A stretch of 64,000 bases of DNA from Xiphydria camelus (taxonomy: Eukaryota; Arthropoda; Insecta; Hymenoptera; Xiphydriidae), in the NCBI GenBank assembly GCA_963678675.1, contig OY783197.1, forward strand, positions 9,613,647-9,677,646, given 5' to 3'. Positions 22,933-34,267 of this stretch are shown piece after piece. The notes below the pieces were generated by a model. It saw only the letters and a list, made by a program, of their open reading frames with translations. It made no database searches and was not told the origin of the DNA. Position 1 is the stretch's first letter; each line of letters opens with the position of its first letter. Both the position numbers and the translations under genes were made by a program.

Positions 22933-23642
22933 TGGTAAAAAATTTTGTTATTTGCATTTTTATGGTTTAATTACAAGAGAGTTATATGTAAAACTTTAAA
23001 CGCGTTTATTTCAAAACAGCTTTTTTCGAATTGGCGAGACAAATAATTTCGACAATTTTTATCCGACTGTCTTCAAATTTTATAATTATCTTTCTAATTG
23101 CATTTCGCACAAAAGTACGTAGGGAATCTTTCATTAATTAAAAACTTTCCATTTTATGAGCTGTTTCATACGAAATTTTTCACTAAAAATTCACCACTTA
23201 AATTTAAATGCTTGCCATTTTCCGAAAAATCAGTATTTTTGAAAACCCCTACGTACTTTTGTAGATATACTTATGAAGATTAAGGAAAAAAATTGTTTTT
23301 GGTTCTAGGTAAAAAATTGCGGGCACCATTTGTCTCGCCGCGGAGCACCTCAAAAAAAACACCAGCGGAAAATGTGAATAGCCGCCATATTGAATTAAAA
23401 AAAATATATATATTTGTTTTTAATACAGTAATACTTGGTATTAATAGATATGAAATTACTTTTGTACATAAATCACTCTTTTATACAAAAAAAAAGGTAA
23501 AATATGCACCTTATTTTATAACCGCTACCGTGGCCATAACCCTTAAGCCCTTTCTTATTGACTGAAAAAGCCACATACATTTATTCATCAAACATCATAT
23601 GAACATTAACAGTAATACTTAATATCACAGGAGTGTACAGCA

Positions 23643-23712
23643 GGTGAGGACTCGAGGACACCGACCGATCAACGAAGTTAAGCAGCAAAAAGTAGTTGGA
23701 TGGGTGTCCGTT
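23643..23712 (+). ncRNA. 5S rRNA-like segment (copy 2), not a functional 5S gene
   Basis: caccgaccgatcaacgaagttaagcagc-type sequence is followed, after a shortened linker, by gttggatgggtgtccg. The segment corresponds to the conserved internal control region of 5S rRNA but lacks both ends of the molecule and the usual terminator context. Confidence 0.55.
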
Positions 23713-24045
23713 CATGATGAAAAGATATACATCAGATCTAACCTTTTAGAACCGTCATTTTTTATGTCATCACGTCATATTTTTCGTCATCCGACATCAG
23801 AACTGACCTTCAAAAACCGTCATTTCGACGTTAGTGTGCTACCTGGGAAATCACTAAAATTAAACGTCATATTTCACGTCATAAAGACGTTGTCTCACAC
23901 GTTAGAAAGACGTCATTAAATGACGTCAGTGGGATGTGACTTTCGAACGTACTTTTAACGTCATTTATACGTCTTTTACTGACGTAGTCTATGACCAGAA
24001 CTGACCAAAAAATGACGTTAATTTCACGTTAGTTTGTTACCTGGG

Positions 24046-25471
24046 CGGAGATGCGAGTATTTTAGTGGGCGCACTTATAGAATATTTCCAGTAATTTAAT
24101 CTCATTTTCCATGATCAATAACTTTGAAAATATCAGAGTTAAAAGACTATTACAAATGGGGGCCTTTGTTTTTAAGGAACTATATATTTCTACCTAGAAT
24201 AAGGAAAAGCAGGGTGAATAACGGTATTTGTTTTTGGTTGAAACATTTTTTTAGAGTAAAGTTATTGCATACACTTTATAAACTATGTACTTTCACTCTA
24301 TTATATAAAATAGTTTTTCGGATTAATGACCGACCCAAAACTCCGTCCCTCACCAAACGCCTACTGGTTAGTGCGCCGTCGCCGCCTCCTTCTCCCCCCT
24401 GCCATCTCCCCCTCTTCGTCCCCTTCCCCCTCCTTCTCCTCCTTTTCTTTGTTCGACGACCGACCGACCCACCCAAAACCCCACCAATCGCCTACCAGCG
24501 CATCGGCCGCCAACCGGATGAAGTATGCTTTCAGCCGGGGGTTGGCGAGCGAAGCAAATAGAGGGCGGATGCCCCTTGTAATTTAACATTCTGTAAGTTT
24601 CATTTAAAAATGTAGGAGGTAAAAAGGTATGGGCAGAGACACTCGATCACCAGCTAGTCTCTTGCGATATGTATATTCAAGGACTGAATACAATGCTTAG
24701 ATCGTTTTAACTATTGTGCCTCGGGGTAGAGCTGCTAGCGACCGTCTCGATAAGAGTCTGCAATCGAACTGCCCTCGTACGCCGTCTTCCCTCAGACGTA
24801 CTCTCGGATAGCGGGGGCAAAACGAGACTTCTAGAATACCCGAAACGATCCCCAGTTGTCCAACATTCCAACCCCGCTGATGTCACCGTGCGCCTTCCTG
24901 GCCGTACACACTAGTAGGTAGCAAGGGTGAGCGGGAATTTCCGGAAGGTACAAAGCCTTCGTTCTTTCCAAAGGCACTGACTCATCCTGCACCTTCCTGC
25001 CTGAGGCCGTTGCTACGTGCTCTTCGTTGATAGACCGTATTCTTCCGTCTTCAAAAATAAGTCAAATTAAGGATATTGTAGTCATGTATGTAGCATCCGG
25101 GAATGCGCGGTGCGTGTGGGCGTTTGTGCGTGCAGACTGCGTCACCTGACCATTAGTCCGCAAGTCTAGCTGTAAGCGCGTCTCGGCTCGCCATAAAGGG
25201 ACCCCAATCGGCAAGGCCGTAAAGCGGTTTCGGGATAGTAACGAATCTTCCCCGGCATTCGGATGGGGATCGGCAGCGGAGCCCCGATGGCCTGGGGATT
25301 GGGGCCTAAAAAAGGGGCCTATTTCATTGTACCGATACGACGGATTGTCGTATGCGACGAGTCACTCCAATTGGCTGTGATAAAATCGGGTGGGGGGTCC
25401 GTCGCAAATATCTTGTGGGAGGAATGAAATAGGGTCGATGAACGACACTTGTGTTTGTCGCTGCGATGGTC
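24046..25471. other. No supported gene
   Basis: A strongly pyrimidine-rich stretch (24385-24455) produces long ORFs on both strands with biased composition and no domain. Repeat-like segments near 25320-25400 recur inverted around 27640-27710 (gtgactcgtcgcac and neighbouring sequence). Nothing else is recognised. Confidence 0.5.
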
Positions 25472-25474
25472 TTA

Positions 25475-26786
25475 TGCCGTATTTACACGCTTGGCGCTTG
25501 CCACAAACTCCAAGCTTTCACAAACGCTTGGCTGAATTTGGATGCCAATTTACACGCTTGACTCTTGCCACAAACTCCAAGCCTACGCAAGCCTTCACAA
25601 ACGCTTGGGTACACTTGGGTACGAGGGCACTACGCGTCAGTCGAAAGAACACGTACGCCAGTGCGCATTTGTATTTATGACTGTGATACTATTAAACGGC
25701 ACGAACCGTTGTGTTGAATTCCGTTTATCGCGAGACGGAACAGCGACCGATGGCAGAGTTAAGAGAGAGTAAACTAAATGCGCTTTTTGAATTAGACAAG
25801 TTAGTTAATACTTGACGGTAGGTTATAAATTAACGGTTTATTCGCTCATTATTTCTCGATAGAATAGCAGTCCTAAATTAGTATAGAATATTTTAATTTT
25901 ACCGCTATAAAATCTAGTAACCCTTGAAGGTTATACGGGATTTAGATCAAATCTATTGGGTTGGCAACTAAGTAATTACCGATTTTCTAAATTTTTTGGT
26001 CTTAAGACATTCTTTTCTTTTGTCAACGTGTTCAAAGCACCCAACCTATATTGCTTCTTGTTGTATGGACTTCCACCTTTAATTTAGTAAAAAATTGTAT
26101 CGATTAGTTATTTCATTTCGTTTTTATCTCAATATAAAAAAAGTGAAAAATCACCAGAACGAAATTTGACAAACCAATTTTGACACTGCCTTTATTTCAA
26201 GGCTTCATTCCCATATACGGTATATAACTTCTTGTGTGCTTGCGATGCGTTCTTGCCTTTTCAGAAATAATACAATAAAATATGTCTGAAATGCGCGTCT
26301 TGTTCTCCATTAGGGATAAAAACGAAACTAAATAACTAATCGATACAATTTTTTTACTAAATTAAAGGTGGAAGTCCAAACAATAAGAAAATAATATAAG
26401 TTAGGTGCTTTGAACACGTTGACAAAGCAAAAGAATGTGCTAAGACCACCTATTGAGAAAATCGGTAATTACTTAGTTGCCAACCTGATAGTTGCATACG
26501 CGACACTATCACAACAGGAACGCACGTTTGTCCGCCTCCAGTGCAATACGAAATCCGTCCGCAGTCGGCACAAACGTTTGGCAAGTGTGTAAACCCGGCA
26601 CAAACGTTTCGCAAGCTTCCTCAAACTTCCTTTGATTTATACCAAAAATCGACACTCGGTCGGATTGGCTAGCAAGCCTACACAAGTGCTAGCAAGCCTA
26701 CACAAGCCAAGCCAAACGCCCTATTCACACGCTTGAATTTGTGATGCCTTGTCGAGGTTTGGTTTGGCAAGCGTGTAAACCCGGCA
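25475..26786. mobile_element. TIR element with TTA target duplication, interrupted by a mariner derivative
   Basis: The left end tgccgtatttacacgcttgg and right end ccaagcgtgtaaac-type ...cccggca are inverse partners, with TTA at 25472-25474 and 26787-26789. Subterminal short repeats of a caaacgcttgg type occur several times on both sides in opposite orientations. The mariner derivative at 25956-26488 is inside it. No transposase is seen. Confidence 0.65.
25956..26488. mobile_element. Palindromic mariner-derived element, TA target
   Basis: The left terminus ttgggttggcaactaagtaa is the well-known insect mariner terminus, and the right end carries its reverse complement with changes in the last bases. 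TA is present at 25954-25955 and 26489-26490. Inverted similarity extends well beyond the short terminus (for example gtcaacgtgttcaaagcac and gtatcgattagttattt with their partners), so it is a foldback derivative without transposase. Confidence 0.8.
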
Positions 26787-27216
26787 TTACAATGGCGTAC
26801 AGTGCTGGAAATGTTCCCATAAAATTCGATGTTTTTCGTCCTCTGGAAAATGGAAGGTTCCCTTCCCTTTGCATAATGGGACACCACACTACGCCATTGC
26901 AATTTCAGTTTTATTTTATTAACTTGGAAAACAATCGTTGAGACAGGACGATGTGTTTTCCGTTAATGACATACGTATACAGCATAACGTAATGTAATAC
27001 GATTTAAACAAACCTCAAACGATTTAGATCAATATACGTAAAATACATTTATAGATATCTAATTTCATTATTTTTATGCTCCAACTATTAAACTACAGAT
27101 TTCGAATCATCGATATATATGTAATTTTTAAATCATCGATATATTAAAGCGTACAAGTCGCTCTTAAAAAGCACGAAATTCGAGCTTATAAGTAAAATTT
27201 TATTCTTTTCAGTATG

Positions 27217-27238
27217 CATCCCCCCCCCCCCCCCCCCA
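27217..27238. repeat. Poly-C run (about 21 C)
   Basis: A homopolymer in otherwise unremarkable sequence. The surrounding 26790-28870 shows no supported gene; several short inverted repeats exist (around 27840-27930), but no complete element could be bounded. Confidence 0.7.
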
Positions 27239-28895
27239 TCAGCATATCGTAGTACAATAACAGTAATTTCACCAGGCCGTGGACTTTTAATTACATCTTC
27301 TCGTGTTTTTAATTGCATAGATGTTTTTCTGTTGTTCTGACTGTATCACGAAGGAAATCTTTACCTATCGAAAAGAATTTAAATATTGAAGTTTTTCCCA
27401 TTTGTTAAAAATATAATAAAATTCACTTTTGCACTATCAGGTCCAATACTATTCGTAACGTCAATATTTCTCAGATAGCCATCGGTGGCGTTGAACGTAG
27501 CTTACTGTCGCACTATCACCTGGCCATGCACACGAGCCCTATTTTTCGTCGCACGAAACCATCGCTTGAAGTTCAGCACTGCTGAACTTTCGAACGACGG
27601 AAAATACCGTCGTTGTGAGATTTCTGCCACCACCACTTTTTGTCACAGCCAATCGGAGTGACTCGTCGCACGCGACAATCCGACGTGTCGGTACAATGAA
27701 ATACCCGATACAACACGATAGCGGTTGTAGAATTCTATCGATACAGAATCCCACCCCTAGTTGAATTTAGCATCGAAAGCGATAATGAATAGCAGTGGTT
27801 AATATAGGAACGAAAGCATATCATGTTCACACAGCGATGGTTACTGTGCGAACACAACTTGCTCGCGTCCCAACAGCGATCATCGCTATCGATACTTGAT
27901 TTGATGCAAGAATTCTATCATCGCTGTTGAGACAGTGATCATTACTGACCAAAAAGTGGCTATCGCTTTTTTCTCCATGAAGCTAATCAGAACCAAATGG
28001 GACAATCAAACCAGACACATTCGTGATTGGAGTTACATTGGCAGATACTCGTTCGAGTCATCTTTGAATAGTCGAGGAAATGAACTTACATATGTAGTGC
28101 TATTTTATTTCGTTGACTCATATAGAGTCGTATGAAGTTAAGACAAGAAGAAGATGCCAAGACTTGAGAAGATTTTCGACCAAGTGAATAATTTCTTAAT
28201 CGACCGCGTCGATTAACCTTCAAATCCCTATCAGACATTCTTCATTCGCGGCATATGTAAAGTTAAAGCTGCTTCAAATTTTCTTCGTTTTTATGTCAAA
28301 TTCACTGTAATTGTTTGTTAAAAGCTTAAATTGCAAATGATACATCAAATTTACGCAAAATTTAACTTACGGAATCACAGTAATGTGTAAAATTTATTTA
28401 TTACTTTCGAAACATAATTCCATCATTCAATTACATACTCTGTCAATACCAGGGTGGTATTGGCTCCGTGCATGAAAAGTATACTACTCTTCCTGATTAT
28501 GTGTAAGAGTATATATGAAGTCTGTCAGTGCCCTCTGTGTCATCCAGCGGAATTTCGTAGCCGTGTATGTATATTACCACACGTAATCATAAGGAATAGC
28601 TGCAGTGATTACGGCATGGAGCCAATACCTAGGGAATATGTGAGTGCGGGTGAGAACATACGGTGATTCTCTGGACAAGTTCGAGAAGGATGGAGAATTG
28701 TGTGCAATAGAGAGGCTCTTATGCCGTCACCTCATTATATGTTCTGACTCGCACTCACACGTTCCCTATGTATCTCATCCTAGTAATGTCACTGTAAATA
28801 ACAGTGCCAAGGGAGGACTCATGAAACACACGCAGTTGTTGCATGCCTCGATCTAGGTTTATATAAAGTTGCAGTAAAATTTACATCATATATCT

Positions 28896-28998
28896 GGCTG
28901 AGATGCTACTAGGTCCGTACATATATGGACCTACGGGATCCGGACTTAGATCTGCAACATAGCAATTGTGCGAGTACGAGAGAAAACAAGTGGTGAGT
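28896..28998. repeat. Dispersed repeat shared with 41080-41175
   Basis: gatgctactaggtccg, tatatggacctacgggatcc and gcaacatagcaattgtgcg occur in the same order at 41080-41175. Flanking sequence (ttgcagtaaaatttacatcat) also recurs near 31090. Confidence 0.65.
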
Positions 28999-29004
28999 GT
29001 ATAA

Positions 29005-29238
29005 GAAAAACAAACAAAACATGTAGCCGCCACACGCGGCAGAAGTGAAACTTCGATACCAGTTTCTCTGAATTTGATTCCGATGGTATTAGTTTCAATT
29101 GGCTCTATACAAGTCTTTTACAATGCTTCTTCGTAGAGCTAATTGAAACTAATACCACCGGAATCAAATTCAGAGAAACTGGTATCGAAGTTTCACTTCT
29201 GCTGCGTGTGGCGGCCACACGTTTTGTTTGTTTTTTTT
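29005..29238. repeat. Hairpin repeat, about 100-bp arms
   Basis: The left arm aaacaaacaaaac...ggtattagtttcaattggctct and the right arm are reverse complements with a few mismatches, separated by about 30 bp. No ORF. It may be a MITE or a small-RNA hairpin. Confidence 0.75.
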
Positions 29239-29915
29239 TCTCATTTTCATCCAAGGAACCCATCCTTGAAGTTTGTTGCAATATTAAAGAATCTCCCAGT
29301 ATATTTACTTACTTGGTCCAACAAAATATTTTTTCCGCCATAATCAAGTACACACTTATTAATTGCAAATAAACAGTTCTCTCAGTATACGAAGTAACTT
29401 TGATCGAACGAACGAAGTATTCACTAAACTGACAAATTTCTAGAAAATCATAAACGGAATCAAGGAATTTTACTTCCAAATTTGACAGTGATAAAACATT
29501 AATCGCTATTTCTCAGAATTTCACATACATTACAAATTCTATTATAGTGCACATTATAGTGCACGCAGTTCGGGTGGTACATTTCGGCAAACGAGGACTG
29601 CTTATATATTCGCCGTCCTGCACCTTTCCCGGAAGGTTAATTACCGAACGAATTGTAATGAACCACTTCTCGCAGATACCGCTATATTTCGAATGCATTC
29701 GAAATGCATTCAGCTTTGTAAAGGAGAGAAATGACGATTTCAATAGATAACCGAATATTTCGGCAAAGGTTCATTCCGATTCGTCCAGTAATTAACCCTT
29801 TCAGGAAAGGTGCGGGACTGCGAACTCATTAGCAGCCTGGATTCGCTGAAATGTACTGCTTCGATGATGGCGAGATGAACCCTAGTTTGACGAAGTATTT
29901 ATGATCGCGATGCTA

Positions 29916-30387
29916 TTGGGTTGGAAAATAAGTTCGTAGCGTTTTCTTTTATTTTCTTTCATTTTACAACGATTTGTTTGCTATTCCGCAAAGTGTTTAT
30001 ATTCATTCGAAAGAGTTCTTTCTGCTCTACAAAACTGTTATAATTGTTTATTCGAATAACAATTTTTATTATTTTTCAGGCTTAGAAATGGAATATGCAG
30101 GAGGAAAAAATCAGAATTTTCGACATATTTTTTATCAAAGACTCGCCTATAACACCTTCTCCGTATACGGCAGTTTCTTGACCTCGATGAAAAGCGAAGA
30201 AAAGCAGATGTCGAAACTGCTGATTTTTGCCCCCTGGATATTCCATTTCTAAGTCAGAAAAATAATAAAAAATTTAATTATTCGAAATAACAATTATAAC
30301 AGTTTTGTAGAGCAGAAAGAGCTCTTTCGAGGACATATAAACATATTGCCAAACAACAAAATAAATCGTTGTAAAATAAAAGAAAAC
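29916..30387. mobile_element. Palindromic mariner-derived element, right end truncated
   Basis: The left end ttgggttggaaaataagttc (after TA 29914-29915) is a mariner-type terminus. Inverted similarity pairs 29940-30115 with about 30213-30387. The last approximately 25 bp of the right terminus are missing. No transposase. Confidence 0.7.
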
Positions 30388-30461
30388 ATAATTGTGCGAC
30401 GGAACAGTCTCGGCGACGCGAGTATCGGCCACTTGAGCATGCCGGTCGCGGGAGTATAATA

Positions 30462-30866
30462 TACAGTATGTCCCGTGGATAACGCAAGTATTTGAATTTC
30501 CCTGACATTTGACTTTGGTAGTGCTTGGAACGGTGCTGTAGTTAGAGTTGGCTTCAGAAGAGTGCGCTGCGTTCTTACGAGCCGTGTTTTGAGAGCGCGA
30601 AAAGTGTAAAACGTCTGATTTCCCGGGAACTGTAAATTCGGGAGATCGAAGCGTCTAACCTCGAAATTAACTGAATTTGTAAATAATGGTAAATAATGTG
30701 TAGAAGTGATGAGAAATAATCATACAGGTTTCGCGGAAACGCGGCTCGTAAGAACGCAGCGCACTCTTCTGAAGCCAACTCTAACTACAGCACCGTTCCA
30801 AGCACTACCAAAGTCAAATATGAGGGAAATTCAAATACTTGCGTTATCCACGGGACATACTGTATA
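30462..30866. repeat. FB-A palindrome (copy 5)
   Basis: Arms 30462 to about 30595 and 30738-30866 begin atacagtatgtcccgtgg. The arms are nearly identical and carry the gttagagttggcttcagaag and gcgctgcgttcttacgag modules. The core has tcgggagatcgaagcgtct. Confidence 0.8.
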
Positions 30867-31755
30867 GCATCGCCGACGAAAGTCGCGTCGCGTGGTGTGT
30901 GTACACTTGTCGAGTATCGGATACCTGCGTAGCGTTGTGTGCGAAGGGCCTAATTGGAATGGGGCAGGGTCGAGATCGGTGTATGAGTGAGGCACGTACG
31001 GTAACGCTGGAGTGTGTGGGTTTCGTTACGGTTCTTCCGTTGCATAGAGCGCGCTTTTAGTACCCTCAGCAAAGAAGTTTCACTTCAAAACACTAGGTTT
31101 ACATAAAGTTGCAGCAAAATTTACATCATATCGCACGTTTACTGCAATATGTCATAACTCAAAATTAGAATTGTCCAAAGCGTCAACGCTCGTATAATAT
31201 AACACAAAAACAGATTCTCTGTAAAAAAAAAGGCGGCATGTTCATTCAGTGCCAACAAAAATTGATACGTAAAATACTCTCCAAAAAAGATTTGAAATCA
31301 ATTAAGATCGCCATGTTCAAGATTTATGTATAAAAAGTAAAAGGCATCATTTGAAAGGAAAATTATTGTAACTCGTTACTAAAAAATTCGACTAAAAAAA
31401 TTTAGGTATAAACAAATTTTCATAAAAAAGAACTTGCCGCGTTTAAGTTTTCATATTTTGTCCACTATACCGAATAATTTGCAGTGCTTGGACGGTGCTA
31501 GAGAGATTCATAAATTGCACTGCCGAAGTCAAATTCAGAGAAATTCAGAAAGCCCCCGCCTGATCGATTTCTCGTGCGACGTTCGGTATACTGGTGGTAT
31601 CATATAAGTGTATGAATTTATTTAAAATCTCTCATAAGTGCATAAACATCGAATGTAATATACCTAAATTTTTTTAGTCGAATTTTTTAGTAGAGTTACA
31701 ATAATTTTCCTTTCAAATGATGCATTTTACTTTTTATACATAAATCTTGAACATG

Positions 31756-32728
31756 CCCAGGTAACAAACTAACGTGAAATTAACGTCATTTTTTGGTCAG
31801 ATCTGGTCATAGACGACGTCAGTAAAAGACGTATAAATGACGTTAAAAGTACGTTCGAAAGTCACATCCCACTGAGTCATTTAATGACGTCTTTCTAACG
31901 TTCTTTATGACGTGAAATATGACGTTTAATTTTTGCGATTTTCCAGGTAGCACACTAACGTCGAAATGACGGTTTTTGAAGGTCAGCTCTGACGGCAGAT
32001 AAAGAAAAATATAACGTGATTGTGTAAAAAATGACGGCTCTGAAAGGTTAGGGCTGACGTATATCTTTTCATCGTGAGCGGTCACCCATCCAACTAAGTA
32101 CTGTCCGCAATTTTTGCTGCTTAACTTCGTCGATTGGTCGGTGTTTTCGAGTCCTCATCTGCTGCACGCTCCTGTGGTATTAAGTATTACTATTGGTGTT
32201 CATATGAAGTTTGATGAATAAATATATGTTGCTTTTCCAGTCAATAAGAAAGAGCTTAAATAAATAAGATTTTATAATTGTATTATTCTTTTCTCAACAT
32301 TTTTCTAAATTTATGATTGCATCTTTTGATAAATATTCTTGCATAGACGCAAATTGATATTAATAAATAAATAATTATATGAATGTTTATAGAAACGACC
32401 GCAATATAAAAAATCTTACTTTTATTTATTACAAAAAAACGTACTGGTAAAATGGTACAGAGATATAAGAATCGAGAATTAAAGTAGACCACACTATACA
32501 AATATTTTTATATTATACATTATAAAAAAATATAAAAATATTCAATGTATATTGTATAATAAGTAGTTATTTTTAAATTTTATTACGACGTAAAAATAAC
32601 GTCTTTTTAACGTCATATTTGACGTTTCTTGAATGACGACATTAAAACGTCATTTTTTGGTAGAATGATGTCGCCCACGAAATATGCCCTAAAAGTGACG
32701 TCAAGTTTACGTCAGCTTGCTACTTGGG
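31756..32728 (-). mobile_element. ACGTC-rich repeat element with 5S-like segment (copy 3, uninterrupted)
   Basis: The termini cccaggtaac...gctacttggg are imperfect inverse partners. A TG dinucleotide flanks both sides (31754-31755, 32729-32730). Both subterminal regions are packed with ACGTC/GACGT motifs. The 5S-like segment is at 32062-32160 on the minus strand. At 973 bp it is the best reference copy of the family. Confidence 0.7.
32062..32160 (-). ncRNA. 5S rRNA-like segment (copy 3, best preserved)
   Basis: On the minus strand it reads gaggactcg...caccgaccaatcgacgaagttaagcagc, a linker with agtacttag, then ttggatgggtgaccgctc. Order and spacing fit the middle two-thirds of eukaryotic 5S rRNA, including the AGTTAAGC box and GGATGGGTGACC box. 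Both outer stems are absent, so it is a 5S-derived promoter module, not an rRNA gene. Confidence 0.65.
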
Positions 32729-33237
32729 TGGCGATCTTAAGATTTCAAATCTTTTTTGGAGAGTATTTTACGTATCAATTTTTGTTGGCACTGAATGAAC
32801 ATGCCGCCTTTTTTTACAGAGAATCTGTTTTTGTGGGGGGATTTCATTACTTTTTGGAATTTATTCATGAGGAGAATACGTACCTATACATGTAGGAGAA
32901 TAGCTTTTTATTACCACCAAATTAAAATCTCACATTTTATACCGATACGAGCTAATTAATTATAACCACGTTACTTTTGATTTATTCTCGTGATATTTTG
33001 AAAGGGATTTATAAACTAGAGTGCCCTTATATTTTTCACTTTGCTTTAGTATTTTGGAGAAATAAAATATACCGCTTTCGAATTTACAGGCCATCGGATT
33101 TTTCTTATATCTTGGTCGTCTTCAGAAATTCATGTAGACATTTTACCTTTAACTCTAACACAATAAGTATACTCTTCCAATAACCGTGACGAATTGTTTC
33201 ATCACATGTAAAGATACCTACTACTTATGACAGTATA

Positions 33238-33805
33238 CAGGGGGTTCGGAAAAAATACCGACACAGAAATAGGGGTAATAGGTTACGTCATTACAAGTAT
33301 TTTGATATAAGGGACCTATACCCGCAAGCGCCCCCTTCTGGAGATATCAACTTTTCAAGTTTATAAAGACCGAGGTTGATCAAAGTAGAATAATATTGAG
33401 TTTTTTGTCTACCTGTACAATTGAAAAACAAATGAAAACTCCTTGTATCCGAATCATCTTCGAAAAGTACAAGGACTTGAGCCAAGCGGTTATCCTTTCC
33501 GCAAGCAGTTTGCGCAGTGGCACATCTATCCAGAATCGTTTCCGATTTTGCATGGACATGGGTGGCCGTCATTTTGAGCATTTGCTGTAGTACATTGTTT
33601 TTGTATCTCGTAAAATTAAATATTCGTTACCATCTTGATACGTTTCTTATTATTCTACTTTGATCAACCTCGGTCGTTATAAATTTGAAAAGTTGATATC
33701 TCCAGAAGGGGACGCTTGCGGGTATAGGTCCCTTATATCAAAATACTTGTAATGACGTAACCTATCACCCCTATTTCTGTGTCGGTGTTTTTTCCGAACA
33801 CCCTG
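33238..33805. mobile_element. TIR MITE, about 155-bp arms, TA target
   Basis: The left end cagggggttcggaaaaaata and right end are inverse partners. TA is at 33236-33237 and 33806-33807. The arms remain alignable to about 33392 and from 33650. The internal about 250 bp has no ORF of note. Confidence 0.8.
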
Positions 33806-33888
33806 TATATGTTGTTACATATTAACTCGAGACGTTGGAATAGTTTTAAGAAATCCTTTTGCATGCACCGCTGAAATTTTGCCCTTAC

Positions 33889-34140
33889 TGTTGGAGATAA
33901 TTTTGTCTGCCTTTTACCGCGATTTAAATCTGGCGCTCTCACTACTCTCTCTAGTAACTTTCCCACTGGCGCTCCCCACTTTTCCTGCCCTCTACACGAT
34001 TCACTACTTCTCGATTCACTCTCGCTAACGAACTCTCCTACTGATACACGTTTCTTATGTTCTGTGATAGGAATGAAGCTAATCAACGTATTTCTTGCAC
34101 ATCCTGTATGGAAGTTATTCGCGCAAACCTAAACCCAACA
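33889..34140 (+). repeat. Copia 5' LTR
   Basis: It begins tgttggagataa and ends acccaaca. It differs from the 3' LTR at six sites. At one of these the 3' LTR has aataaa where this one has aatgaa, so only the 3' copy keeps an obvious polyadenylation signal at that position. Confidence 0.95.
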
Positions 34141-34154
34141 GGTTATGGGCCCAG
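34141..34154 (+). other. Copia primer-binding site (initiator tRNA-Met, internal)
   Basis: ggttatgggcccag directly follows the LTR. It is complementary to the anticodon-arm region of initiator tRNA-Met (around CAU), the half-tRNA primer site known from Drosophila copia, and not to a tRNA 3' end. Confidence 0.85.
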
Positions 34155-34267
34155 GGAAACAGTGCAATAAATAGTTTCGGTGGAAAGAAGATATAAGAAA
34201 GAAAAAGAAGGAAATCTGAGAAGAAATTTTTGAGGTTATCTCCCCGCCTCGTGCAACCGTGGAAAAT

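Larger units (their letters stand above)
21512..23542 (+). mobile_element. Kolobok-like DNA transposon remnant, TTAA target duplication
   Basis: The ends are ggggtatggtcac... and ...taccgtggccataaccc, with TTAA at 21508-21511 and 23543-23546. An unfilled equivalent of the target exists near 32260 (reverse strand), supporting the boundaries. It contains transposase fragments at 22476-22932. A SINE is inserted at the extreme left end and duplicated the terminus, so the terminus appears again at 21915-21929. TTAA duplications, G-rich/C-rich termini and the transposase C-terminus together suggest Kolobok; piggyBac or Sola3 are alternatives for the target alone. Confidence 0.6.
21086..24045 (+). 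mobile_element. ACGTC-rich repeat element with 5S-like segment (copy 2), carrying nested insertions
   Basis: The left part (21086-21507) is the reverse complement of about 32270-32700, and the right part (23547-24045) corresponds to about 31756-32260 reversed. So this is one copy of the element at 31756-32728, interrupted by 21512-23542. It ends ttacctggg at 24045. The 5S-like piece is at 23643-23712 and is shorter than the other copies by roughly ten bases. Confidence 0.7.
31203..32838. mobile_element. Palindromic element (family G) interrupted by the 5S-containing repeat
   Basis: Arms 31203-31404 and 31664-31755 plus 32729-32838 are inverse copies starting cacaaaaacagattctctg. Relatives lie at 42300-42401 and 47192-47440, where a LINE has inserted. 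The insertion at 31756-32728 splits the right arm exactly between gaacatg and gcgatctta. Confidence 0.75.

Noticed and set aside
24124..24589. Pro/Arg-rich ORFs on both strands
   Set aside because: They are caused by a pyrimidine-rich tract; there is no domain, and composition alone explains the open frames.
29642..29660. Exact 19-nt match to 63072-63090 (taccgaacgaattgtaatg)
   Set aside because: Flanks are unrelated. A single 19-mer could be a short repeat relic or a shared site, and I cannot support a function.
33241..34140. Minus-strand ORFs in the MITE and Copia LTR
   Set aside because: They fall in inverted repeat arms and in the LTR, are short, and have no domain.
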